Source: Acanthacorydalis orientalis
Lineage: Eukaryota; Arthropoda; Insecta; Megaloptera; Corydalidae
Assembly (NCBI GenBank): GCA_034766995.1
Contig: CM068317.1
Coordinates: 37,543,249 to 37,607,248, forward strand
Direction: 5' to 3'
DNA: 64,000 nt
In this document: in pieces, positions 1 through 13,050 of the stretch
Layout of the letters: each line of letters starts with the position of its first letter
Position numbering within the stretch: position 1 is the stretch's first letter
Notes under the pieces: generated by a model
Databases searched by the model: none
Told to the model about the DNA's origin: nothing
Seen by the model: the letters and a program-made list of their open reading frames with translations, nothing else
Position numbers and translations under genes: made by a program

Positions 1-592
1 TAACTGATAGTAATGTTTGTATGTGTTATATTTACAATCGACATTTATCTTCAATAAATTACATAAAAAGAATTAAATGCTTTTAATTTTTAATAAAAAC
101 AGTTTGAAAATATTTTGAATGAGCGATAAAAATTTGATAAATTATTTTAAATACAAATTGTATACTCTTCTTAATTCAACGTTTTTTAATTATTTATATT
201 CAATCATATGATAATAGTCTTACTCTGTTTTCCCTTTTTTCATTTTTTCTATTTGTGGTTACACCCGTATCCAATCATTAAATTAAATGCCATTATTAAT
301 ATTGCAATAATCTTTGGAACTGATATCACATTTATATGAGCATTAAGAATTTTTCTACTATGCTTTCAGTTTTTTTCAATTACTCACATTGCGACAAATG
401 TGAAATTTTAGAATAATGATTTATTTTAAATTGTATTTTGAAAATCATTTCAAAATCATTCCACACAATATTGAATAATTTCAAAATTAAAGACTGACCA
501 TTAAAAATTACAATAATAACTTTGTTTCGTATAGATTGAATTACATTTTCATTTAAAACAGGAACAAGCTATTTTCTTTGATGATTTGTCGA

Positions 593-1010
593 TCAATAAT
601 TGACAGACTGTTTCCAGTCACCAAGCGATTGTATCTCATCGACGGGATACAATCCAGTAACAATCAGTCGACGATCAGGATACAAAGCTTCTAGCAATGA
701 TTTTGTAGTTTGTACATCGTTTAATGTATACATAAAATAGAGTATGTAACCAATTAAACGTATGTCAATTGTTGAAACACGTTCTAAAATTTTAAAACGT
801 GTCTTTTTTTAAATACTCATCTGACATTGTTTTAACAGGTTTAACAAAACTAAATTTTACTTCTGCTACGTCATTTCGTTTCGAATAAAAAATAATAATA
901 TGCCTTCTTGATATAAATCAACCCCATATTATATTATTTCAAAATAAAACAATTTTGTCTGTCATATATTCCCCATTTTAGCCTCTTTCTGAAGGCAAAT
1001 ACAGAAGAAT
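593..1010 (-). pseudogene. Decayed or indel-broken coding exon, unknown protein
   Basis: Read on the minus strand, the stretch ending at the TGA of 593-595 translates to a peptide of protein-like composition that includes LLEALYPDRRLIVTGLYP and ends GDWKQSVNY. This frame is closed upstream by a TAA at 809-811. The neighbouring frame is open from 920 down to 792 and reads DVAEVKFSFVKPVKT then MSDEYLKKDTF. Dropping one T from the T-run near 790-797 would join the two. A second apparent shift lies in the T-run near 890, and a further weakly open stretch runs to about 1010. No intron of plausible length fits between the pieces. I do not recognise the family. A pseudogene is most likely; homopolymer indels in the assembly are the alternative. 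The intact genes in this window show no such shifts, which favours real decay. Confidence 0.4.
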
Positions 1011-1092
1011 GACGAAAGACAATATACTTCACTTTCACAAATAAATTATTTATTCATCCCACAAACTACAAAATACTTTTTTGTTTAAAAAT

Positions 1093-1320
1093 GATTTTAA
1101 TTCCATCATTCTCAAAGCGTTAAGGTAAAGAAAAATCAGATTTTTCTGTATCTAAAAGATCATGGTATCACCATCAAAATCAACTACTAAAAATGATCAA
1201 TAATTATTTTTTTACCATTTTTGACCAGAAGCGTGTCTTAATAGTTATAATATGGGATGAAATATGAATATGGGATGAAAAAGAATTAATTCCTGAAAGT
1301 GAATTTAGTTACAGTCAAAA
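1093..1320. repeat. Dispersed repeat family A, copy 1
   Basis: This AT-rich block contains the family landmarks gatggtatcaccatc-like, aaaatgatcaataattatt and gaaagtgaatttag, in the same order as in the copies near 54.5 and 56.4 kb. It is intergenic. It looks like a degraded non-autonomous DNA element. The boundaries are approximate. Confidence 0.4.
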
Positions 1321-1759
1321 CTGTATCGTGATTGTAAATAATTACAAGCTCTCTCTCCTGTACTGAAAAATAAAATATGTAATCGTAACTTTTCTCATAT
1401 TTTCTACTTAATTTTATAATTATGATTGTTCTTAGTTATATAGGTTGAAATATACTATACAAACAATTAATTAAATGATATAATTGGAATAAACTCAGAT
1501 TGAACATCGTAATTTATTAATCAGCAATTCAGTATAGACAGAAAATGCCTACCTACCTGCTGTATATATATATATAAATTTAATGTATTAAAATAAAAAC
1601 ACATTACATTTTAATAAATAAATTAATATCCTATATTTCATGGCAAAATATAAACAAAATGGAGAATAATTATTATGGAAATTTATTAATTCCGTTAATA
1701 ATAAATTAGCTCAAATCAAACAAACAAGCTGCATACAGTTATAATATAATTAAAATTTA

Positions 1760-1762
<3 letters not shown>

Positions 1763-1815
<53 letters not shown>

Positions 1816-1822
1816 TATATAT
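1763..1822. repeat. (TA)n microsatellite
   Basis: An almost pure TA dinucleotide tract of about 50-60 bases in intergenic sequence. Confidence 0.95.
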
Positions 1823-2855
1823 GTAAATTAGCAATTATAAAATAAATAAGATTATATTAGAATTATACATCCGCTAATGTATATTTTTAATAAACTAAAT
1901 AATTAATTAAATCATTATAAATTTTGATTCAAATTTATTATTAATATATTATAATATATTTATTAACAATTCCGTGTATTTACAATTCGAATTTTACGTA
2001 CAAGTTGTTCATAGAATCTATGGTAAATTTTAACATTTATATTCTCATAAGAGAATTTAACGTTACTGTGAAATTCTAGAAATTAATAGTACATTAGTTA
2101 ATCAGTTTTGATATATGCACCGTGTCACCTTTGAACTTGATGATGATTTAATAATATACGAATAATTCAGGTGTGTATTATTTATATTGTAAAATTAAGA
2201 TAAGTTCTATTTTGAAATTGTTTATTTAAGAAATGTATTTATTGACAGTATATCTTAATAATTAAAATCATTTATAAATAATTACTATATAATATAAATA
2301 AATTACTGATATTTATTTCTAGTAAAATACATATGTAAAAATGATAATGAAATAAATCATTAGTTATTATTAATAAGATAGAAATAAAAAATAAATAAAA
2401 TAATTTGTTATTTAAATCTGTGTAATTAAACTAACATTTTTGCTATACAAAAGAAAAATGTAATATTTGTAAAAGCACCTTAATAGACTTTAATAAGTAT
2501 TCAAATTTGTACAGAAACTATAACAATATAGTCACAATCGCAAATATTTAGTAATTATGACAAATTATTATTTTTACTTTAAAATATTAACAAAATTAAT
2601 AAAATGTTTCTCCATTATAAAAATATTTTCTAGATTTATTACTGAAATTATTTACTAAAATTTAAAATTATATTTATAAGAAAATATAATGTATAAATAT
2701 TTTTTCCTTTTTTTACGCTTATTTCTAGAAAAGTTTTCCTATTTATCATATTTTTTAAATTTGCGGTTAAAATATTTTATTTTTTTTCTAAATAATAATT
2801 ATTTGAACTTGAATACAAATTATTTGAAATATTTCTGAACTGAATGATTATTTAA

Positions 2856-2860
<5 letters not shown>

Positions 2861-2939
<79 letters not shown>
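2861..2939. repeat. (TA)n microsatellite
   Basis: About 79 bases of uninterrupted TA dinucleotides in intergenic sequence upstream of ANKRD16. Confidence 0.95.
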
Positions 2940-2941
<2 letters not shown>

Positions 2942-3244
2942 TAGTGAAGAATTTTCATACTACTAGTGTCATCAGCCCGAGAATACATCAATTAATTTTC
3001 CACCATTTTTATTTGGCATATTTGATGTCAAATATTTAAGAATAAAACTTAACAAAAATTCAAATTAAGAAAACAAAATTAGTTGAATATTTAAAATCAG
3101 TTACGCATTATATACAGAAATGATGTTAATTTCTATTAACATATAATTAAATATCTAGACAATATGAAATAAGTTTATATTTACATCTAGGAGTCAATGT
3201 TGAAAACTCGTTCAAGGTATGTGAAAAGTATAGACTTTTTTAAA

Positions 3245-3256
3245 CAGATGGCGCTA
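3245..3256 (+). promoter_or_regulatory. CTCF-like motif upstream of ANKRD16
   Basis: The sequence cagatggcgcta stands out in very AT-rich surroundings and matches the core described for animal CTCF sites (AGATGGCGC-type). It lies about 190 bases before the ANKRD16 start codon, so it could be a promoter or insulator element. The assignment rests on motif similarity only. Confidence 0.35.
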
Positions 3257-3447
3257 GTTGTTATTTTTTGAACGTTGTGATAATTTATTTAAAGTTGTAT
3301 TTAATAATATAAATCAGACATCAGATCTGTTTAATAATTATAATAATTTCATATATTTGAATACAACTTGTTAACGGAATGACAAAACTTATTATACATA
3401 AAATTAACATGATATAAAATTTAACCTACAAACATATGTTATGAAAA

Positions 3448-4425
3448 ATGAATATGGATAATATAAGAAATAAACTTTTTAAAGCAATTCATCAGAATGA
3501 TGTAAGTATTTTACAACAATTCAAATTAGATTACCCAGACAAACACTGGGATCAGTTCCGATTGCCTAAAACAGGAGACACGATCTTACATTTAGCTGCA
3601 CAAGAAGGCAATTTAAGTATAATAGATTTTATTATTAATAACTTTACACCGAATAGAATTGATATAGGAAATAATGATTCGAAAACAGCATTACATGAAG
3701 CTGCACAGTTTAGGCAGTATAAAGTTGTTGAATATTTAATTCAAAACGGTGCGGCTGTAGATAGTCTGAAAAGAGCTGATTGGACTCCGTTGATGTTAGC
3801 ATGCACGAAAACACAGAACGATGCACTGGAAACAATTAAGATTCTAATAAAGAATGGTGCATCGACTACATTTAAAAATAAAGATGGCTGGACAGCTGTT
3901 CATTTAGCTGTACGAAGTGGTGATAAAAATATCGTACAATATCTTGTAGCACAGAATACAGAATCGATTTTAATTCCTAGTAAAACGAAGCGAACTCTAT
4001 TACATACTGCCTGCTTACATGGCCATTTCGAAATCATGCAATTAATTTCAGATTTAAATATAATTGATATTGATATTCGAGATAATTGTGGTAACATTCC
4101 CTTTCACGATGCAGTTATAAGTGGAAATATAAAATTAGTAAAGTTTCTTATAAAAGAGAAGAGCTCTAATAAAAGTGTTTTAAATAATGTGGGTTTTAAT
4201 GCTCTACACATGGCTGCCACAGCAGGGAGCATTGAAATGATTAAATATTTGATAAATGATTTAAAATTTGATCCAAATATAGTAAGTACTGGAATAACAG
4301 CAGCAACTCCCTTACATTGTGCAGCAAAATCAAAAAATTTAGATGTTATTTATATTTTGAAAGATTTTGGTGCTGATGGAAATATTTTAGATGGGCATGG
4401 GAGGACACCTGAAGAATATTTATAA
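3448..4425 (+). CDS. ANKRD16: Ankyrin repeat domain-containing protein 16
   Basis: This is a single-exon gene of 325 residues made almost wholly of ankyrin repeats, with about eight full repeats from residue 41 to 315 and a truncated last one (GRTPEEYL). It shows the ordered landmarks of ANKRD16: LHEAAQ in repeat 2, KRADWTPLMLACT in repeat 3, KNKDGW before repeat 4, TLLHTACLHGH in repeat 5, RDNCGN in repeat 6 and ALHMAATAG in repeat 7. Mammalian ANKRD16 is about 360 residues, so this protein is slightly shorter at the C-terminus. Vertebrate ANKRD16 binds alanyl-tRNA synthetase and captures wrongly activated serine, limiting Ser-for-Ala errors; the same role here is inferred from orthology. 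The start is the ATG at 3448, with an in-frame ATG two codons later as an alternative. There is no signal peptide or membrane segment. The gene stands alone. Confidence 0.9.
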   Translation: MNMDNIRNKLFKAIHQNDVSILQQFKLDYPDKHWDQFRLPKTGDTILHLAAQEGNLSIIDFIINNFTPNRIDIGNNDSKTALHEAAQFRQYKVVEYLIQNGAAVDSLKRADWTPLMLACTKTQNDALETIKILIKNGASTTFKNKDGWTAVHLAVRSGDKNIVQYLVAQNTESILIPSKTKRTLLHTACLHGHFEIMQLISDLNIIDIDIRDNCGNIPFHDAVISGNIKLVKFLIKEKSSNKSVLNNVGFNALHMAATAGSIEMIKYLINDLKFDPNIVSTGITAATPLHCAAKSKNLDVIYILKDFGADGNILDGHGRTPEEYL

Positions 4426-4553
4426 ATATATATATATATCCACATTATGATTATAATTTTAATACTATTGTAAAATTGTATATAAATTCTTATTAAATAA
4501 TTGTTTATTTTTTATTACAGTTTGTATATTTTAATTCATAATAGAAAATTACT

Positions 4554-4559
4554 AATAAA
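4554..4559 (+). terminator. Poly(A) signal of ANKRD16
   Basis: A canonical aataaa lies about 130 bases after the ANKRD16 stop codon and is followed at once by a GT-rich stretch (tgtgcgttgttc), as expected downstream of a cleavage site. Confidence 0.6.
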
Positions 4560-7500
4560 ATGTGCGTTGTTCTTAACGTAATATATTTATTTATATTTAT
4601 TTTAAATATGAACTTGTATAGTATCTATTATAAAAATAATTTACTCATTTCACTATCTGAATATTGTCAGTTTCATATCTAAAAAAATCGTTTTATATGT
4701 GTTTATATAGAGAGAGAGAGAGAAGGGTGGGGCTAGAGGGGGTGAGAATATTTTGAACTTGTCAACTTTTCTGGAAATATGATGCTAATTATAATTATAT
4801 TCAAAATAATTGATACAATAACTTCTCATACAATTTAATATTTCTTAGCTCAATTGATTTTCACGAATCTTACATTTTTCAGTGATTTTATTCTATTTGG
4901 TTGGTTGGAATATACTTGTGGTAATTTATATGAACCTGAAAATCATAAACTGCAATTATTTTTCTACCGATCTAATATTTTGTCACTAAAAGTAAATTCA
5001 GTACTTTTTCTGATTTCTGATTAGAAAATAGTGCTAAAAATTGAGTCAAATATGCACGTATATTGGACAAATGGTAATTAAAATTTAATTATTTGTAAAT
5101 TAAAATATACAAAATAATAACATTTCAAGAAAATATATCATTAAATAATATATTTTATTCCCAAACTTATTAACTTTAAAATCTTGCCAAGTCGTATTTT
5201 ATTCAAAGTCTCAGTTTGTAAAAACAATATCAATACAGTTCTGTAGTTAAATTCTGTTTCACAAATGAATTTGTGAAAGAGAATTTAATTCTCTGTATCT
5301 TAAAAAAAAAAACAAACTATTTAAATAAGTATTGTAACAAATAAGAAATAATATAAATAATTGTCTCTATGCCAACAATTCGCAAAAATCGTTAGTTAAA
5401 ATGATATCAGAGACCCAGCTATTTTACATAATCTACATCCCGTTCCGCTCTTTTATCATTATGAATGCAGTGCAAGTAATAACAAACATATATCTGTAAC
5501 ATAAACAAAATAAAAATATAATCAATTAATACGTAGCATGATGTTTGTAAACTTACATGTTTTGTCATAATTGAAAATAGATTGAAAACTAAACAATTAT
5601 CATATTGATTATCGTTAACATATTCAATGCTCCCAGTGATGCTGTACGCAACGATTTTGCACAATTTATTTTTAGATAAGCTTGTATACAGATTCAATTA
5701 GAGCGTTTATCTTTCATATAAAGTAAATATTAAACGTCTGATAAAGTTAATGCCTATTGTTCGTACTTATTTTATGAGATGTTCGTTTTCTTCCCTTATA
5801 AATTATTAAAATGTTTAGTTGAAGCCGAATTGCATATCTGATTAAATAAAAAAAATGCCATATTTTTAAAAAGAAGAACAGTTTTCTATGCTCATTATAT
5901 TAGAAATAAAACAGAATACAATAGAAGTGAACTAATTGAAAGTCATTTACACGAACTGCAAAACGTTCAAGGACCATTATTTACATGTAAATGCATAATT
6001 TCAAATGCAGTATATATTAAATACTTTAAATCATTAAACTGAATTTCAAACTATTTTCCATACAGATGTTAATTCTATTTTTATTTATATTGAGTTGAAC
6101 TTATAATTATTTGAATTTTCAGTAATTTATCTTGAAATTTAATAAGTATTTTTTTGATATAGGTGATTCAATTTAGGCTTCCACATGGAAGTACTAAAAG
6201 GGGGCGCAGGGGTTATGAAAAGTCATCTTATTTTTTATTTAGTATTTTAGTTTAATTCAATACTAAAATACAATTGAACTAAAACACTAAATGGGGGATA
6301 ACATGATTTTTTTTTATTTTTGCGTTTTTTTAATACGTTCATGTAGAAGCCAAAATTGAATCGTCTTACGTATCTGCAAATTTAAAATTGATCAGAAATA
6401 AGATTTCAATAACAAATAAAATCTCATTGAATATTTTTTAATTCGTTTATTAAACCTAAAAATATAAACAGTTCGTATCATGTTTATCACTTTTTTCAAA
6501 AAATCTAGTCTGTAACTTATTGTTCTAAAAAATTATTATTTTTTTTAAAAAAAAATAGAATAATCATATTCAGATAGTTACATGTTAAAAATAATAGTCT
6601 TAAGAAAGAATAAAAAGGAAAATAATTAAAACATCTGTATAAACACAATTACAAATGAAACAAAACTTTTCAGTTTACTAACCATTGCACATACTGCAAT
6701 GATCATATTTTTATATTTAATAAATATTTTTAAAATATATAATTATGTAAAAAAAAATAAAAACTATACAAAATTTTAATATTTTTTTAGTTTTAAAATG
6801 TTTTAAAAATATTTAATAATATTTTTCAGTATGATTGTACATGCAAATATCTAATCTTACTACGAGTATAAACACATATATTTTATAGATAAAATTAAAA
6901 CGGTTATCAATATTAATATATAATTCACATATTTAAAACATTATACGATAAATTTATAATTAAATACAATTTAATACATTATTTTTTACTTTTGAACTGT
7001 CAATTAATAAATGAATTATTTGTCAGTTTATTATATTCAAGAAAAAATGCCTTTCTCCTTGTATAAATCTCCGAAACAGATTATATGAGTTTATTGATCT
7101 ATAATTAATATATCGGTCAGTAGTTAAATTATATATTGTTATAATTAAAGAGATAATCCTGATTTATTTATAAATCATTTTATTGACGTTGTTGATACAC
7201 AAATAGTTAGCTATTTAGTGATATCTTTAATATAATTTTTAAATTGCTTACTTGCTTGATTGCATTATTAATTATGTATGCTTGTATATGCACAATTTGC
7301 TGAAATTGTTATATCTTAGATTTAAATTTATCTGATTAGTTATTAATATCTTATAGTACTGTTAAACAAATACTACGATTTTCATATACTTCAAAGAAAA
7401 CTAGAATGAAAAAATATTGAAACATAATAAAAAAAAATACTGTACCATTCGAAGAAGGGTTCATCAGTAAAAATTTCCTGTTAATATAGGATACTGTGAG

Positions 7501-8170
7501 ATGAGATGAGCTGAAGTCAAAAATTCCTAGTAGACGTCTAGGATAACTCTCCGTAGATAAACTATTCGCTTGGATGTAGTCTTGTACATGGGCTCAATTG
7601 AGATATTGATGAAAGAAAAAAAAGAAAGGAACCATTGAATATTACCTTTAAAATGCTGTATTTATTTTTTTGACAACCAGCATTATTGTTGATACATTTT
7701 TGCTAAGAAGTAATAGATTTTTTTTATTCTGTTAAGAAATGAATTTGGTGGGTTTTTTTCTAGTCAGTTCTTCAATTAACTTAGTAATCCTAGTTCAAAT
7801 GTTTGTCATTGAGGACACGTTTTAGTGCAGAGAATAACAAAATCAAATTGTATTCAGATTTTTACTATAAAAATGTTATGAAATTACATCATATTTGCTT
7901 CACTTCTGGGCTTGCTGGACGAATTTTCAAGTGTATGATTTCGCATTGTTATAATGAATCACATTTCGATCACAAATTAGTTAAGTCTGGAAAAACAAAC
8001 ATTAGAAGTTTTCTTGGATGGAACTGACACTGGTTATACGTCAATAAAAATGTAAGAAATAAAATGACAAATTAAAATGTAAATGTGATAAAAAAGGATT
8101 GAAAAACAATAGGTTTGAAATGTTATATTAAAAACTTTCGATCTTTTTTATTCCATCTCAATATCTTTAA
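4560..8170. other. Intergenic sequence without a supported gene
   Basis: This is AT-rich sequence with a short (GA)n/G-rich purine tract at about 4709-4742. Open frames here (for example 5419-5697 on the minus strand and 7803-8027 on the plus strand) show no recognisable domain or convincing gene-like composition. I see nothing else in it. Confidence 0.5.
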
Positions 8171-8175
8171 ACTGT

Positions 8176-8560
8176 TCAAGATTTATAAGCTTCTGTACAA
8201 AACTTTTCTGTTGCCACTTGTATTATTGCATAATTATTTTCGTCCGCTCTTAACAGTCTGAATTGCTGAAGTTTTTCGGCAATGGAAGTTTGATATTTTA
8301 AAAAAATCATACAATTCAAAACTCTCTCCTGTAAACTATAATTTTGTACTCTATAGATTTATCACAGATCAACCTGTGAAAAAAACAGCGCATATTTACC
8401 TTTATAACAGTTTATGTTTACCTTATCATTCAGTCGAAAACATTTTTTCTGAACATATATAAAGTTTTTTAATGTATATAGATTTAATGAAATGAGATAC
8501 TAATAGAATATATGAAAAAAAATATTCATCTAAATGTTTTAATTCTTTCAAGATCATATT
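8176..8560 (-). pseudogene. Decayed coding exon, unknown protein
   Basis: On the minus strand, the frame ending at the TGA of 8176-8178 encodes a protein-like C-terminus with IAEKLQQFRLLRADENN, then YAIIQVATEKF, then TEAYKS. It is closed by adjacent stops at 8359-8364. Upstream of them the same frame resumes with CFRLNDKVNINCYKGKYA, and a neighbouring frame adds MILKELKHLDEYFFSYILL up to about 8554. Several short frame changes at A/T runs would be needed to read it as one polypeptide. An acceptor-like tttttttcacag near 8371-8382 could begin the last exon, but the frame after it still breaks. I do not recognise the family. Most likely a pseudogene. Confidence 0.35.
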
Positions 8561-8852
8561 TAAAAATATATTATTAATACTTTCTGAATAATGTTAGCAA
8601 ATATGAGAAAATGAAGAAAGTGTTATTTTTTTAAAGGTCATTCAAATAAAATCTATTATGTATTATTTGTTCTGTATAAAAATACTCTGATTATTTATTT
8701 TTATATCGATCTATTACTCCTGTTTTAAGATTTGTTAAAATATTTATTAAGTAATTAAATTACTTCAGCAATAATTCACTTATCTAAAATATTATCAAAT
8801 GTACATTAATGTAAGTCGTAAAATATAAAGATAAAATTAATACCTTGATCGT

Positions 8853-8856
<4 letters not shown>

Positions 8857-8923
<67 letters not shown>

Positions 8924-8930
8924 TATGTAT
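8857..8930. repeat. (TA)n microsatellite
   Basis: A TA tract of about 60 bases with a short imperfect tail (aatatatatatgtatgcatat). Confidence 0.95.
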
Positions 8931-10084
8931 GCATATTAAATGATTCTGAAAATTGATATTAAAGATTAGATAGACCCCTTTATTGAATAAACATCATGTG
9001 CTTGTACTATAAATTAATAAAAATGATGATACGCTTATAGTTTCTTCTGAGTAAATTCTCTAGATATTTTATGCTGAACATTAAATTTTGAAAGTAACGA
9101 TTTTTGTTAAACAGAGTATGTTTATCAGTAAATTCAATCAAGTATATCATTCATTATTCGGTGGAAATAATGCAATTTTTATTAAAACAGTTTTATATGC
9201 AAGCACGCTATTCTGTAGTTTGTACATACATACGTATGAATATATTTAATTTACTACATGAAAAATGAATATAAATAAACATTGTGTATTGCAATATACA
9301 TTGCAAAAATTTTAAAATAATTTTATATTCGTGAACTCGATTAAAATTTTTAGTCTGTTATAGATTTTTCCTATCAATTATTAATTATTTTTACCTTATT
9401 CATCAATAGTTATTGTGGGCTGGATCTCAAATTACAAAAAGTATATTATTTAAATTTATAACCAGTTATAGAATAACATATAAAAGGTAACCCAAAGATA
9501 CCAAAATGAGGATAATAATTGTCTGGTATTTTTATATTTTAATTCTGATATAAAGATATTACATTTATTACTTTGCGATAACTGCTCTCTTTCGTTCATA
9601 TTTAGTGGAAGAAACTAGCATGACAGTTTATTTTAGACTGAGAAATAAATATACTTACATATATATGCGGGTAACTTAATCCTCCAATTAAAGTTAGTTT
9701 GTGGTTTATACAAGTTGGTTCTTATACATATATGTAATTCATTCCAAGAGTTATTTTTCTATTTTTTAAACAACATAAAATCATATAACGTCTTTTAAAA
9801 ATTATATTTTTTAAAAAAATTAGTTGCTCTAGTAATTCATTATAGTCTGATACAAAGTCGTTTTGTATTATCTTAGATTTTTTGGTTATCTTTTAGAGTT
9901 GCTTTATCTACTCCATATATATATATATATACCTGATAAAATAAAAATTCATAATGTTATGTAACACTGTCGTTAAATTTTGTTCTAAAAATTACTTTTT
10001 CACTTTTCCTCGTAATCGAAAATTTTTTTTCGGTGAAAAAATGTTTAATAATTGATAATAGATCATTTTATTTGTTACTTATGT

Positions 10085-10215
10085 ACATGTTGCAATGGCG
10101 GTGCCGTTACCTTCAGAGCGCTAAGAAACAGAAAATGGTCAATAAATTATTGAACATTTTAAATCAGAAAAAAATCTAGTTTATGGTGGAATGAAAAATT
10201 TATTCGTTAAAAATT
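10085..10215. repeat. Dispersed repeat family A, copy 2
   Basis: Landmarks shared with the other copies are gcggtgccgttaccttcaga, then gtcaataaattattgaac, then aaaaaaatctag and a tggtggaatga-like end. It is locally less AT-rich than its surroundings. The boundaries are approximate. Confidence 0.4.
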
Positions 10216-11725
10216 AATAATGATATTCTTCCATTAACAAAAAGTACTTATATGGTATAAGGAATATTTTTTGAATATACTGTTTAATGTATCTATAAAA
10301 AAATGAAAAAGATTTGTTTATTAATGAAGATTTAATTTTATAGAGCTATGATCTTTATTGAAAATAAAAACATTTATGTTCTGTCTTCTTTATTAAACAT
10401 TTTCTGTGCAATTTTGAATGTTTGCTATTCATCCAGACTTTATTATATATTTTTTTTATATAGACTTTATTATATAGACATTTTAATGGAAGTTGTTTAT
10501 TCAATCAATTATTGTCCATGTGATAATAACAATTCAATGATTTGTTTTTTAATAAAAATCCACTCTATTTAGAAATATAATAATTTTAGTCTAAATTTAT
10601 TTCTATTTAAAAAATACATTGACCTTTGTAAACGTAGACATTTCATGTATATGTTTAAGTATTTTAAACTATGTTCAATAGAGATGTATTTTCGAGGTAA
10701 TTCGTGTTGGGTTGTATCAATAATGACAACTAATTTAAATTGATTTTTTTATAAATCACGATCAATTGTGTAAATTAAAAATTTAGTAAAATTAATTTGT
10801 ATTAATTTTGTGTATTGTAGAATAAATTTATTAAAAGTTATAATAAATATTCTTTTTATTTTGTCAGACCTCCGGAAAATGTGCTTAAAAATTTATGTAT
10901 TTTTCATTTATCTTTTTATCTAATTTATAATATATATAATTTTTTTCAACCAGTGAAGATCTTTTAAGAAACGTTGCTGATTTCAGTGATCAACAAGAAT
11001 TTTTTTTATATATCTTCTCTTCAATTTCTTTATACAATAACTTCATGTATTTTCTAATTAGTCTTTTATGATACTTTATTTTGTTTTAGAAATATTTTTT
11101 AAGTATATCTGTTTATATTTTATTTTTAATAAGATTCCTGATCTGATTACCTATCGATTTTGTTAAAACTAAAGATGTTAAGGGTTAATATTATAAAAAA
11201 ATTTTAATAGAAAATATGAAATATATCTATTTCATAAAAGATTTGAAAATATTACAATTATGATTCGTAATACTTTTTAAAATTTATGTTATTTATCAAT
11301 AATAACATAAATTCTGTTATTTATCAATAATAGGATAATATAGCATATTTATTGGATTTTTTCTTAGTAGTTAGTTTAAGTACAGATTTTATATTTAAAC
11401 AGTTAATATTTTCTAAATTATTATTAATAAGAGAGATTATAAAATATTACATGAAGAGACAAAAAACACGAAAAATGCTCAAATTAAATTAGAGTTAGAG
11501 AAATTATTTCATTTTTATATATTTTTATGTTTAAAATATTAGACACTATTAAGCTATATAAATTATTTAAAATCTTTTTTAGTTTTATTTATGTTTATTC
11601 CAAGAGAATATTTATAATTTAACATTTTATTACCTTATAAAAGATTGCCTGTTTTGTTACTTTGATGTTTTATAACATTGGTGAACTATAATAATATTAA
11701 TGATCCAGCTGTTGTTTACCTATAA

Positions 11726-11753
11726 ACACACACACACACACATACATACATAA

Positions 11754-11816
<63 letters not shown>
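11726..11816. repeat. Compound (CA)n-(CATA)n-(TA)n microsatellite
   Basis: A CA tract passes through cataca units into about 58 bases of TA. This gradient is typical of a microsatellite expanding by slippage from a mixed seed. Confidence 0.95.
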
Positions 11817-11818
<2 letters not shown>

Positions 11819-12992
11819 AATAAATGATGCATATATTTTCTAACGATAACTGTACAGTTTGTCTCGAACATAATGAATGTCGTATGTGTAAAAAGTGAAT
11901 TCTTTTTCAAAACACACATTCAAGTTTTTGTGTATATTGCATTCTCACGAAGAAAAGTATATGATTAAACGATATTCATGCAGAATATCAAGGTTAATTG
12001 TGAAATCATGTAAACTTTTTTGAAATGACATATTTTTTTGTCTAGTAATTGTTTCATTTGTGAACTCGTTTACTTCATTTTATTGTCATTTAATCATTAA
12101 ATAAGTTACGTCAATTAATTTAGTTCCAAGTAAAGTTTCATTAAATATACCAATTTAAATTTTCTGTATTAATTATGTAATTGCAATGCGTGCACTGTTT
12201 TTACATTTTGCAAGTAATGTTTATGTTTGATAATTGTTTTAATTAATAAGTAAATTATATTTGAGACAAAAATGTTACTGTATAGAAATTATAAATGATT
12301 CATATTTTAGATCTTTAAATAGCAAATATAAAATAATTTGTATTAAACTTTTTAATTGTCATGTTTTTTTACTGCAATGGAAAATTTGAATGAAATAGTT
12401 AACAGTTTTTTATAAACGTTTTCTCTCTAAATAATTGAGAAAATATATATGATTTATTCTACCTAAGCAATTAGTTATTAATAAATCAATTTTGATATCA
12501 GTTTTAAATAATAATTCATTTTCTATAAAAAAAATTGTACATTAATGTTTATTAAACAGTAAATGATTTAATAAACAAATTGTTAAAGTTCACATGTTTC
12601 CAAATTTCATTTTATGTTTACTTCATATAGAGTGTATTTTCGAACAATGTTTTATCTTTACTAATTATAAAACAAACTTGGGAGCAGATTTTGTTTATTA
12701 TAAAGCCATATTGTTTTAAAACATGGCGACAGATAATGAAATAATTAGGGTAAAGATTGATAATAAAACAAAATTAAACAGGGAAAATAAGAAGAGATGA
12801 AGATAATAAGAAAAAAATGTATTTAAAACTATAAGAACAAAGAAAATATAATTGAAAATCCGTTACTAAGTGAGAGATTATTTTGTTACACTATGGGTTA
12901 CAGAGATTAAAATTTATTATAGATATAAAAACGAGATTAATTATTTATCGAAATTTATCATTTTTTCAATAAGATGTTGTATTAAAAATATG

Positions 12993-12997
<5 letters not shown>

Positions 12998-13048
<51 letters not shown>
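12998..13048. repeat. (TA)n microsatellite
   Basis: About 50 bases of TA repeat, followed by a short (AAT)n run. Confidence 0.95.

Positions 13049-13050
<2 letters not shown>

Noticed and set aside
777..830. A short intron explaining the frame change in the 593-1010 stretch
   Set aside because: The only GT-AG pair available would be about 33 bases, too short for an insect spliceosomal intron.
5419..5697. Minus-strand 92-codon frame in the intergenic gap
   Set aside because: AT-driven composition, no domain, no promoter or splice context; not strong enough to call a gene.
7803..8027. Plus-strand 74-codon frame
   Set aside because: Some gene-like peptide (SGLAGRIFKCMISHC), but no supporting context or family; left out as unproven.
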